NCBI GenBank assembly: GCA_900768795.1
Contig: CAAGEH010000019.1
Location: 1 to 29,145, forward strand
Direction: 5' to 3'
Origin: an uncultured Collinsella sp.
GTDB lineage: Bacteria > Actinomycetota > Coriobacteriia > Coriobacteriales > Coriobacteriaceae
Length of the DNA stretch: 29,145 nt
Shown: in pieces, positions 22,311-29,145 of the stretch
Numbering within the stretch: position 1 is the stretch's first letter
Layout of the letters: the number at the start of each line of letters is the position of its first letter
Program-made: the position numbers and the translations under genes
Notes under the pieces: model-generated
Told to the model about the DNA's origin: nothing
The model's input: the letters and a program-made list of their open reading frames with translations, nothing else
Databases searched by the model: none

Positions 22311-23186
22311 TTACTCCTCCCCCTTTGCGCTATGGTCGACGGGAATGAAGCCCGCCTCGCGAATCTGCGCGTCCATCTTTTCGGAGAGGACGTAATCGAT
22401 GTAGCCCCGGGCAGCAGCGGAGGGCTTGCCTTTGACGAAGAAGTACAGGTCGCGCGAGATGGGATAGCCGCCGCTGGAAACCGTTTTCTCGAGGGGCTCG
22501 ACATGATTGACCGAAAGCGCCTTGACCTTGGTAGTCGCATAGCTCGAATCGACAAAGCCCATGGAGATGTAGCCGATGGCCCCGCGTGAGCGCGAAACGA
22601 CGTCGCGAACCTGACCGGTACCGGGAAGAACCGTGGCGCGACGGTCGAAATCCTGCCCGTCCATGACGATCGTCTTGAACGCCTCGCGCGTGCCCGAGGC
22701 CTCATCGCGATTGACGAGCTGGATCTTCAGGTCCTCGCCACCAAGCTCCTTCCAATTGGTGATCTTGCCGGTATAGATATCGCGCAGCTGGTCGATGGAA
22801 AGGTTGTCGACGGGGTTGTCCTCGTTGACGATCAGAGCGATGCCGTCATGTGCGATAACGATCGGCGTCAACCCGAGATTCTTCTCGTCTGCATTGAGAT
22901 CGCGCGAAGACGTTGCGATGTCTGCGGTGCCGTTGCTCACGGCCTCGATGCCTGCCGACGAGCCGAGACCCGAAACGAGCGCGTCGATCCCCGAGGATTT
23001 CTTGTAGCCCTCGCTCGCGATTTCTGCAATGGGGAGGCATGTGGTCGAGCCGGCGACCGTAATGGATTTATTTGAACCCGAAGACCCGGTTGAACAGGCG
23101 CAGAGTCCAAAAACCATGGATGCGCAAAGGACGGTTGCAACCGCAATCGTTAGAGCATGATGCCAAGCGCCGCGTGGCGACCGCAT
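22311..23186 (-). CDS. pstS: Phosphate-binding lipoprotein PstS
   Basis: The extracytoplasmic phosphate receptor of the Pst importer, anchored as a lipoprotein. The signal peptide ends in a lipobox L-C-A-C with Cys 31; a Ser/Gly-rich linker follows. Phosphate ligands are expected in VAGSTTCLPIAE, TSSRDL and NRDEASGTREAF, all present. The 291-residue length fits. ATG 23186 is chosen because GAGAGG lies upstream and the signal peptide begins here; the frame stays open to 23264, but that part overlaps pgeF. The start lies 37 bases inside the end of pgeF, so the two are probably co-transcribed and translationally coupled. No Pho box was recognised. Confidence 0.94.
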   Translation of the reverse strand: MRSPRGAWHHALTIAVATVLCASMVFGLCACSTGSSGSNKSITVAGSTTCLPIAEIASEGYKKSSGIDALVSGLGSSAGIEAVSNGTADIATSSRDLNADEKNLGLTPIVIAHDGIALIVNEDNPVDNLSIDQLRDIYTGKITNWKELGGEDLKIQLVNRDEASGTREAFKTIVMDGQDFDRRATVLPGTGQVRDVVSRSRGAIGYISMGFVDSSYATTKVKALSVNHVEPLEKTVSSGGYPISRDLYFFVKGKPSAAARGYIDYVLSEKMDAQIREAGFIPVDHSAKGEE

Positions 23187-23950
23187 GTGCCCGCCTCTCG
23201 GCGATAGGAAAAGAAACGGTCGCCCAGACGCATGGTCGAGAGACCTGAATCGTATATCTCGCACGGAAGAACCCCATCTTCTTCAAGCGACTGACGAATT
23301 GCCTGCGACATGTCGAGCATACGCGGGCCATATGTATCTATGTTATCAAATTGTAACGAGAACGTATCCATTAGGTCTTGGGATACTTCATATTCATCGC
23401 CCAAGATATGGGGGCCAATAAACGCCTTCATCTCAGACGTTGCGACGCCCGTCTGCTCCGACAGCACACGGGCGGTTTTACCTGCAATTTTAGCAAGTGT
23501 TCCCTTCCATCCCGAATGTGCGATGGCAAAACCGGCACCGCAGGTAATAACCACGGGAGTGCAATCGGCGAAACAGAGCATGACGGGCACGTGCGGAACG
23601 CAGCAGACGACGGCGTCCGCGCCCTCGGCGAGTTGCTCGCGGACGGTCTCGAGATAATCCGCCCCGTTCTCCATAACGCAGACGACATTGTCCCCATGCA
23701 CCTGGTTGGGAACGAGCAGGTTGTCGGAATCCTCAAGGGAAACGCCGAGAGCATCGAGGGCACGGCGGCGGTTTTCCTGCACGGCAAAAAGATCATCGCC
23801 CACATGCGACCCGAGATTGAGCGATGCATACGGAGGTTCGGAAACGCCTCCTGTGCGCTCGGTGAATGCAAACGCGACGTGCTCGTCACGGCGCTCGACA
23901 AGCGTGATGCCGTCATGCGTGACGCGCGTGAGCCCCTTGAGTTCTGCCAT
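23150..23950 (-). CDS. pgeF: Peptidoglycan editing factor PgeF (YfiH, laccase-domain)
   Basis: A 266-residue purine-nucleoside-phosphorylase/laccase-domain protein; in E. coli PgeF (YfiH) removes wrongly built UDP-MurNAc peptides. Metal and active residues are in NQVHG (82-86), CFADCTPV (126-133) and HSGWKG (145-150), with GPHI near the C-terminal third. ATG 23950 has GGAGGAG just upstream; the open frame extends to 24034 through the ftsZ terminator and is not used. It lies between ftsZ and pstS; the usual Gram-positive neighbour yggS is displaced by the pst operon. Confidence 0.92.
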   Translation of the reverse strand: MAELKGLTRVTHDGITLVERRDEHVAFAFTERTGGVSEPPYASLNLGSHVGDDLFAVQENRRRALDALGVSLEDSDNLLVPNQVHGDNVVCVMENGADYLETVREQLAEGADAVVCCVPHVPVMLCFADCTPVVITCGAGFAIAHSGWKGTLAKIAGKTARVLSEQTGVATSEMKAFIGPHILGDEYEVSQDLMDTFSLQFDNIDTYGPRMLDMSQAIRQSLEEDGVLPCEIYDSGLSTMRLGDRFFSYRREAGTCGRHAALGIML

Positions 23951-24008
23951 GCGTCTCCTCCAATTAACAGCAGACGGAATAGCGCTCCGCCCCTCGATGT
24001 AACGGTAC

Positions 24009-24041
24009 AAAAAAGCCCCGGCACATGGAAGCACCGGGGCT
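24009..24041 (-). terminator. Intrinsic terminator after ftsZ
   Basis: AGCCCCGG (24014-24021) pairs with CCGGGGCT (24034-24041); on the minus strand TTTTTT follows. It lies 20 bases after the ftsZ stop codon and 59 before pgeF, so pgeF and pst need either read-through or a promoter in those 59 bases; GTTACA-16-TATTCC there is only a weak candidate. Confidence 0.85.
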
Positions 24042-24060
24042 CAAAATCGTGCTAACGGGC

Positions 24061-25209
24061 CTAGAAATTGCCGCGCTTGAGGAAATCGGGCAGCTCGAAC
24101 TGCTCGTTACCGAAGTTGGGAAGCTCGGTTCCACCGACATTGCGCGTGGGCGCGGACTGTGCGGGAGCGGGAGCGGCATGCTTGGGCTCGGCAGGAGCGC
24201 CTGCGGGCTTAGCGGTCTGGTTTGCAGCGAAAAGCTCGTCCTGCATATTGACGTTGGAGTCGGAGAAGCCCGTTGCGATAACGGTGATGCGCACCTGATC
24301 ACCCAGGGACTCGTCCACAACGGTACCGAAGATGATGTTCGCCTCGGGGTCGACGGCGTTGGCGACGAGATCTGCCGCATCGTTGATCTCCTGGATGCCG
24401 AGGTCCTTGGAACCGGCGATGGAAAGCAGCACGCGCGTTGCCCCGTCGATGGAGCTCTCGAGCAGACGGCTCGAAATTGCCTGCTGGGCCGCATCGACGG
24501 CACGGGTATCGCCCGAAGCGGTGCCGATGCCCATCATTGCGGTACCTGCCTGCTTCATGATGGTCTTAACATCGGCGAAGTCGAGGTTGATGATACCCGG
24601 GACGGTGATGAGGTCGGTGATGCCCTGGGTGCCCTGGGAAAGGACGCCATCGGCGATCGCAAAGGCCTCGAGCATGGTGGTCTTCTTCTCGGCGATATCG
24701 AGAAGCTTGTCGTTGGGGATGACGATCATGGTGTCGACGCTGTCGGAAAGCGTGGCGATGCCCTCGTCAGCGGACTTCTTGCGCTTGCGGCCCTCGAAGG
24801 TGAAGGGCTTGGTCACAACGGCGACGGTAAGCGCGCCGATCTCGTTCATGGCGATGTCGGCAACGATCGGAGCGGCACCGGTGCCGGTTCCGCCGCCCTC
24901 GCCGCAGGTGATGAACACCATGTCGGCGCCGGCAAGCGCCTCAGCGATATCGTCGCGGCTCTCATCGGCTGCCTTACGGCCGATCTCGGGATTGGCACCC
25001 GCGCCGAGGCCACGGGTGATGTCGGTTCCAATGTGGACCTTGATGTCGGCATCCGAAATGGCGAGTGCCTGGGCATCGGTGTTGATGGCGACGAACTCGA
25101 CGCCGCGAATGCCCTCTTCGATCATGCGGTTGACGGCGTTGGTACCGCCGCCACCGACGCCGACCACCTTGATGACGGCAAGGTAGTTATTGATCTCGTT
25201 CTCGTGCAT
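24061..25209 (-). CDS. ftsZ: Cell division protein FtsZ
   Basis: The tubulin-like GTPase that forms the Z ring. The 382-residue protein has the nucleotide loop GVGGGGTNAVNRM, tubulin signature GGGTGTGA (105-112), the T7 synergy loop NLDFADV (208-214), a Pro/Ala-rich linker of about 55 residues and the conserved C-terminal peptide ELPDFLKRGNF, the docking site for SepF or FtsA. ATG 25209 has GGAGG upstream. ftsQ lies about 200 bases upstream, with a candidate promoter in between, and a terminator follows. Confidence 0.98.
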   Translation of the reverse strand: MHENEINNYLAVIKVVGVGGGGTNAVNRMIEEGIRGVEFVAINTDAQALAISDADIKVHIGTDITRGLGAGANPEIGRKAADESRDDIAEALAGADMVFITCGEGGGTGTGAAPIVADIAMNEIGALTVAVVTKPFTFEGRKRKKSADEGIATLSDSVDTMIVIPNDKLLDIAEKKTTMLEAFAIADGVLSQGTQGITDLITVPGIINLDFADVKTIMKQAGTAMMGIGTASGDTRAVDAAQQAISSRLLESSIDGATRVLLSIAGSKDLGIQEINDAADLVANAVDPEANIIFGTVVDESLGDQVRITVIATGFSDSNVNMQDELFAANQTAKPAGAPAEPKHAAPAPAQSAPTRNVGGTELPNFGNEQFELPDFLKRGNF

Positions 25210-25300
25210 GTCGGTCCTCCGAACAACGGGTATGCAAGCTCAGGGTCTGCCTTAGACTTTAACCCTCAACTTGAAAGTAAACGCAAAGGTAAACCGCGTT

Positions 25301-25330
25301 ATGTTCGCACAAATTGCCGCCTCGCGTCAA
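25301..25330 (-). promoter_or_regulatory. Candidate ftsZ promoter
   Basis: TTGACG (25325-25330), 18 bp, GAACAT (25301-25306) on the minus strand, in the 204-base gap between ftsQ and ftsZ. The leader would be about 85 bases. A dedicated ftsZ promoter in this gap is common in other bacteria. Confidence 0.4.
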
Positions 25331-25413
25331 ATAATCGCCCGCGAATTATGGACATTTGGTCATCCATCCCCCGTGAGAGGAACAAAATGCGCCATGAACG
25401 ATACGCGCGGGCT

Positions 25414-26901
25414 CTATTTGTCGGGAGCGCTCCTAAACGAATAGCTGCCCGAAGTCCTCACGTTGATGTAGGTGACGCCGGACTGTTGCGAGAGCAGGCG
25501 CGAGATGACGCGCTCCTTTTTGGAAATCTCGTCGGGCTCGCCCAAGAGCACCTCGACACCCGAGGTCATCGTTGCCTGGATGGATTCCTTGGACGCGATC
25601 GAGATCTCCTTGATCTGCGAAAGGAAATCCGAGGAGAAGCCGTTGGCGTAATCGAGACCGGCGTTCACCACTCCGGAATTGATCTTTTGACCCGAGGTCG
25701 GTTTGATCTCGGTGGGCACGTCGGTAAGCAGTAGCGCATGGTAGTGGGTCGCGATGGCCTGTGCGGCATACTTGCCGGTCAGGACCTGCGAGCCGTCATC
25801 GTTTTTGGTGACCGTGCCCGCAGTGGAATCCTGGCTTCCGGTGTCGTTGTCCGAGCCATCGGCCGAATCGCCACCGGATGTCGAATCGGATCCGTCGCTC
25901 GAAGAGCCGTCGTCCGATGAGTTATCGGAGTTCGAGTCGTTCGAGGACGAACCGTCCGTGTCCGAACCATCGGAATCCGAACCATCGGAATCCGACTCGT
26001 CCGCTGAAGAGGAATCGGACGTGCCGTCCTTGGACTTGTTCTTGTCGTCTCGCTTCACGGGGTCGCTCGTCGATGCCGTGCCCGTCGTTCCGAACGAGGT
26101 GAGGTTGCCCGAAGCATCGCACGTGACGGAAAGCGAAACTGGAGCGATCCACGTGCGGTCCTTCGAAACTGCCCAGACGAGCTCGTCGGAAGGAATGTAC
26201 ACGATTGCCATAACCTTGCGCTCGGTAGGTTTGACGATAAGCGTATGGGGAAAACGGCGCTCGACTTGAACGCCCTCGACCCAGGGGTTCTGCTTGAGCT
26301 GCTCGACGATCTGAGACTCGTTCACGTTAATGAGTGAGGTGTCTTTGGGGATGGAGATCAGCTGTTCTGCATCCGACTTGGTCACGTGCTCGCTGCCCTT
26401 GATACGGATGTCGGTCGCCGCGAACGCCGAGGAATTGAGGAACGCGACAGCCCCGATGGCGACCACAATCAAGAACACGAACACACCGGCGATAAACGTA
26501 CCCGACAGGTTGAAGCGCCCGGCGAATGAGCCCAGGCCCGTGAAAAATGTCGAGCCGACACCTGCCTGAGTGGATGATTTCGTGCGCTGACGCTGCGGAC
26601 GCAAACGGTCGGCCGGAGCGGAAGTGCTGTATGCGGGGCGCCTGGCGCCCGAGGCGACCGGACGCGAGGCGTTCGTCCTCCGACGCGCAGCAGACGAGAC
26701 GCTTGATGGCGCGCTTCCGTGCGTCCTCCTCGCATTTGAAGAGGAGCCGTGGGAGAACCCATAGCCCGAACGCGTCGAGCTGAGACGGACGGCGCGCGCC
26801 CTCGATGATTGACCGTGAGACGGATTCGCATTCGAGCGAAAAGAGGCAGACGAACCCCTAGAAGCCGAGGAATTTAACCTCCGGTTTGAGTTCGATGCCA
26901 T
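25414..26901 (-). CDS. ftsQ: FtsQ/DivIB-type cell division protein with Ser/Asp repeat insert
   Basis: A single-pass septal protein that recruits FtsB/FtsL partners. The 495-residue protein has a very long cytoplasmic tail (about 1-130) rich in Ser and Arg, one membrane segment (about 136-158), and an outside POTRA domain (about 160-230: IRIKGSEHVTKSDAEQL, NPWVEGVQVERRFPHTLIV). The beta domain that should follow is split by a low-complexity block (about 291-361) of repeated SDSDG/DGSDS units; the end (370-495) resumes with KYAAQAIA and GVEVLLGEP. FtsQ is usually about 250-350 residues. ATG 26901 has AAGG upstream and lies 44 bases inside the end of murB. Confidence 0.85.
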   Translation of the reverse strand: MASNSNRRLNSSASRGSSASFRSNANPSHGQSSRARAVRLSSTRSGYGFSHGSSSNARRTHGSAPSSVSSAARRRTNASRPVASGARRPAYSTSAPADRLRPQRQRTKSSTQAGVGSTFFTGLGSFAGRFNLSGTFIAGVFVFLIVVAIGAVAFLNSSAFAATDIRIKGSEHVTKSDAEQLISIPKDTSLINVNESQIVEQLKQNPWVEGVQVERRFPHTLIVKPTERKVMAIVYIPSDELVWAVSKDRTWIAPVSLSVTCDASGNLTSFGTTGTASTSDPVKRDDKNKSKDGTSDSSSADESDSDGSDSDGSDTDGSSSNDSNSDNSSDDGSSSDGSDSTSGGDSADGSDNDTGSQDSTAGTVTKNDDGSQVLTGKYAAQAIATHYHALLLTDVPTEIKPTSGQKINSGVVNAGLDYANGFSSDFLSQIKEISIASKESIQATMTSGVEVLLGEPDEISKKERVISRLLSQQSGVTYINVRTSGSYSFRSAPDK

Positions 26902-27772
26902 ACGTATCCTTAACCTTTCGGTGAACATGCTTGATCACGCGCATCACGTCATCGGCAGAAGCGGAGCCCGTGTTAACGATAAAGTTAGCGTGAACATCGG
27001 AAACCCGCGCTCCCCCGATCGAAAAACCCTTTAATCCACAGGCTTCAATGAGGGCGCCGACGCTTTTCTCGGGCGGGTTGAGGAAGACCGACCCGCACGA
27101 CGCCACCCCGATGGGCTGAGAATGCTTGCGACGCGAGAAATAGCGCTCCGCGCGGGCGCATACCAGGTTTCGGTCAACGGGGCCGTCGTACCTGAAGGTG
27201 GTCTCGAGAATGATCTCGTTGCCGGGAAGCGACGTCTCGCGATAGTCCCACGCAATCGCATCGCCCTCGTACTGCTTGATCCCCTTACTCGCATTGTACG
27301 TGACGACGCGGTCCACGCGGGACCCGACCCAGTCATCACGCGTCCCCGCATTCATCGAGATCGCTCCGCCGACGGTACCGGGAATGCCCACAGCGAACTC
27401 AAAGCCCGAGATACCGCGCCGCAGCGTGTCGTTGACCAGATGGGCCAAAAGCACCGCAGCGCCAACGGTCACGGTATGCGAATCGTCGTCGAACTGCGTG
27501 CGCTGGAACTCGCGCCCGAGCGTGATCACGGCGCCGCGATACCCGGCATCCGAAACAAGCAGATTGGAACCTTTGCCGATAACGACCCAGGGAATCTTCT
27601 CGTGGTTGAGCACGCTTGCAGCGCGGCGGAGGGCGCTCACGCTATGGCAGCAGATGAACAGCTCGCACGGTCCGCCGACGCGATACGTCGTGTGACGCGC
27701 AAGCGCCTCCCCCTCGGTTAGGTCGATATCGATCATGCCGGAAAGCGACATGATGGCGTTGAATAGCCCCAT
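26858..27772 (-). CDS. murB: UDP-N-acetylenolpyruvoylglucosamine reductase
   Basis: The FAD enzyme that reduces UDP-GlcNAc-enolpyruvate to UDP-MurNAc with NADPH, the second committed step of peptidoglycan precursor synthesis. The 304-residue protein has the FAD-binding segments GKGSNLLVSDAGYRGAVI and GIPGTVGGAISMNAG, the catalytic Ser in CGSVFLNP, and a late Glu in ALIEACGLKG. It starts five bases after murC; AAGGA lies about 12 bases before ATG 27772, so an internal ATG (MSLSGMID) is a possible alternative start. Its end overlaps ftsQ. Confidence 0.96.
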   Translation of the reverse strand: MGLFNAIMSLSGMIDIDLTEGEALARHTTYRVGGPCELFICCHSVSALRRAASVLNHEKIPWVVIGKGSNLLVSDAGYRGAVITLGREFQRTQFDDDSHTVTVGAAVLLAHLVNDTLRRGISGFEFAVGIPGTVGGAISMNAGTRDDWVGSRVDRVVTYNASKGIKQYEGDAIAWDYRETSLPGNEIILETTFRYDGPVDRNLVCARAERYFSRRKHSQPIGVASCGSVFLNPPEKSVGALIEACGLKGFSIGGARVSDVHANFIVNTGSASADDVMRVIKHVHRKVKDTYGIELKPEVKFLGF

Positions 27773-27777
27773 AGGGA

Positions 27778-29145
27778 CTAAGCGTCCTTATTCTGCTTGA
27801 ACTCGATGAACTCCGGCCCGACCGTGGTGACGTCGCCGGCGCCCATGGTGAGGAGCAGGTCGCCCGATTCGACCATGCGGTCGAGCTCGCGGTTGAGCTC
27901 GACGCGGTTCGCGCAGTACACGACCTCTTTGCCGGGGTGCATCTCATGTACGGTATCGGCGAGCATCTTGCTCGTGACGCCCGGAATCGGCATCTCGCCC
28001 GCTGAGAACACATCGATAAGCAGCAGCTTGTCCGCCTTCTCAAAGGCATCGGCAAAGTCGCGGCAAAGCGCCTGGAGACGGCTGTAGCGGTGCGGCTGAA
28101 AGACGACGTCGACATGCTTGTAGCCGAGAGAGGCGGCAGCGGAAAGCGTAGCCTTGATCTCGGTGGGATGATGGCCGTAATCGTCGACGACGGTGATGCC
28201 GTCGATATCGCCCACGTGCGTGAAGCGGCGGCGGACGCCCTCAAAGCTCGAGAGAGCCTTGGCGGCGGCATCGACATCGAGACCGAGCTCATGGGCGACG
28301 GTCAGGACGGCGGTTGCGTTGAGCATGTTGTGTCGACCCGGGTTGCTCTTGATCTCCACCGGATACTCGGAGCCGTCGGCAAAGCGAACGCTGAACTCGC
28401 TTTCGATACCCTCGGTCTCGGGATGGACGCACACGACGTCGCACGCCTCGTTGAAGCCATAGCTGAGAACATGGCGCCCCGTGCTCTTGGCAAGGTCGAC
28501 GAGATGCGGATTCTCTCCGCACACGATAACGGTTCCGTCCTCACCCACCAGGCTCATGAACTTGGCGAACGTCGCCTCGATCTCCTCGATACCCGAATAA
28601 TGGTCGAGATGGTCCGCCTCGACGTTGGTGACGACCACGATGTTGGGATCGAGGTAGAGGAAGGAGCTGTCGGACTCATCGGCCTCGGCGACGAAGTACT
28701 CGCCCTTGCCGTTTTTGCCGTTGGTGTCGTAGCCCTCGACGATGCCGCCAATCAAAAAGCTCGGATCGAGGCCCATGCGGTCGAGCATCGTGGCGCACAT
28801 GGAAGACGTCGTCGTCTTGCCGTGGGTGCCCGCGACGGCGATCGTGGTGTAGCCGTGACCGAGGGCAGAGAGCATCTTGGCACGGGGCCAGACGGGAATG
28901 CCCAGCTCGCGAGCGCGAATAAGCTCGGGGTTGGACTCGGGAATGGCCGTGGAGACCACAACGACATCAGGCTTGACCTCGTCGATCGTCGCCGCCTCGT
29001 GTCCGATATGGACGTTGACGCCGGCGCGCGTGAGCTGACGGATATAGCGGGAGGTCTTGAGGTCGGAACCGGTCACGACGTAACCGCGCTCGTGGAGCAC
29101 GAGCGCGATGCCGCTCATGCCCGCACCACCGATGCCGATGAAATG
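27778..29145 (-). CDS. murC: UDP-N-acetylmuramate--L-alanine ligase (5' end outside window)
   Basis: The ATP-dependent ligase that adds L-Ala to UDP-MurNAc. The visible frame runs to the last base of the window, beginning in HFIGIGGAGMSGIA, the N-terminal nucleotide-binding loop of MurC, so only a few start residues are missing. Also seen are the P-loop GTHGKTTTSSM, EADESDSSFL, NVEADHLDHY, DDYGHHPTEI and QPHRYSRLQ. It is followed by murB five bases later. murG would be expected just outside the window. Confidence 0.97.
   Translation of the reverse strand, partial: HFIGIGGAGMSGIALVLHERGYVVTGSDLKTSRYIRQLTRAGVNVHIGHEAATIDEVKPDVVVVSTAIPESNPELIRARELGIPVWPRAKMLSALGHGYTTIAVAGTHGKTTTSSMCATMLDRMGLDPSFLIGGIVEGYDTNGKNGKGEYFVAEADESDSSFLYLDPNIVVVTNVEADHLDHYSGIEEIEATFAKFMSLVGEDGTVIVCGENPHLVDLAKSTGRHVLSYGFNEACDVVCVHPETEGIESEFSVRFADGSEYPVEIKSNPGRHNMLNATAVLTVAHELGLDVDAAAKALSSFEGVRRRFTHVGDIDGITVVDDYGHHPTEIKATLSAAASLGYKHVDVVFQPHRYSRLQALCRDFADAFEKADKLLLIDVFSAGEMPIPGVTSKMLADTVHEMHPGKEVVYCANRVELNRELDRMVESGDLLLTMGAGDVTTVGPEFIEFKQNKDA

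Noticed and set aside
24025..25734. 569-residue plus-strand frame across ftsZ
   Set aside because: It is a shadow of ftsZ and ftsQ, running over a terminator and an intergenic gap, with no motif.

Overview
The window looks like chromosomal DNA of a high-GC Gram-positive bacterium, most likely a coriobacterium close to Collinsella. This is inferred from GC-rich codon use, a tagO/wecA-type glycolipid starter enzyme, an ATP-type PEP carboxykinase, and a division cluster of murC-murB-ftsQ-ftsZ with sepF, yggT and divIVA but no ftsA between ftsQ and ftsZ. No phage, transposase or CRISPR genes are seen. 27 well-supported protein genes, one short candidate leader-peptide ORF and one RNA gene (RNase P RNA) are annotated. 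Nearly all genes after 3 kb are on the minus strand.

Layout. 1-556 is gene-free and very structured: a 49-bp direct repeat carrying an intrinsic terminator, a tmRNA/tRNA-3'-end-like stretch, small GC hairpins and a 127-bp cloverleaf-like palindrome. 557-2861 (+) holds the undecaprenyl-phosphate sugar-1-phosphate transferase and trpS, closed by a terminator. 3009-4273 (-) holds a PAP2 phosphatase and a guanine-deaminase-like gene whose 3' end appears frameshifted. 4274-4896 is a gene-free, AT-richer gap ending in a 183-bp element with inverted ends. 4897-8640 (-) is flavin reductase, degV, marR and pckA. 8967-10478 (+) is a flippase-like membrane protein. 10571-13700 (-) is a metallophosphatase, xpt and an MFS drug-type exporter with a candidate attenuator leader. 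14051-14506 (+) is a C_GCAxxG_C_C protein. 14520-15565 (-) is an IMPACT protein and rnpB.

15817-29145 (-) is cell division and envelope growth: murC (cut by the window edge), murB, ftsQ, ftsZ, pgeF, then the whole phosphate uptake operon pstS-pstC-pstA-pstB-phoU, then yggS, sepF, yggT and divIVA. In many Gram-positives pgeF and yggS are neighbours, so the pst operon splits this cluster here; pstS even starts inside the end of pgeF.

The most interesting leads are: (1) a terminator overlapped by a 25-codon reading frame in the leader of the MFS exporter, with no upstream gene it could serve; (2) intrinsic terminators placed directly before the start codons of three other genes; (3) pst inside the division cluster; (4) an FtsQ with a Ser/Asp repeat block inserted in its extracellular part; (5) the structured 1-370 and 4703-4885 elements. 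No searches or folding programs were run; all identifications are from reading the sequence and protein motifs.
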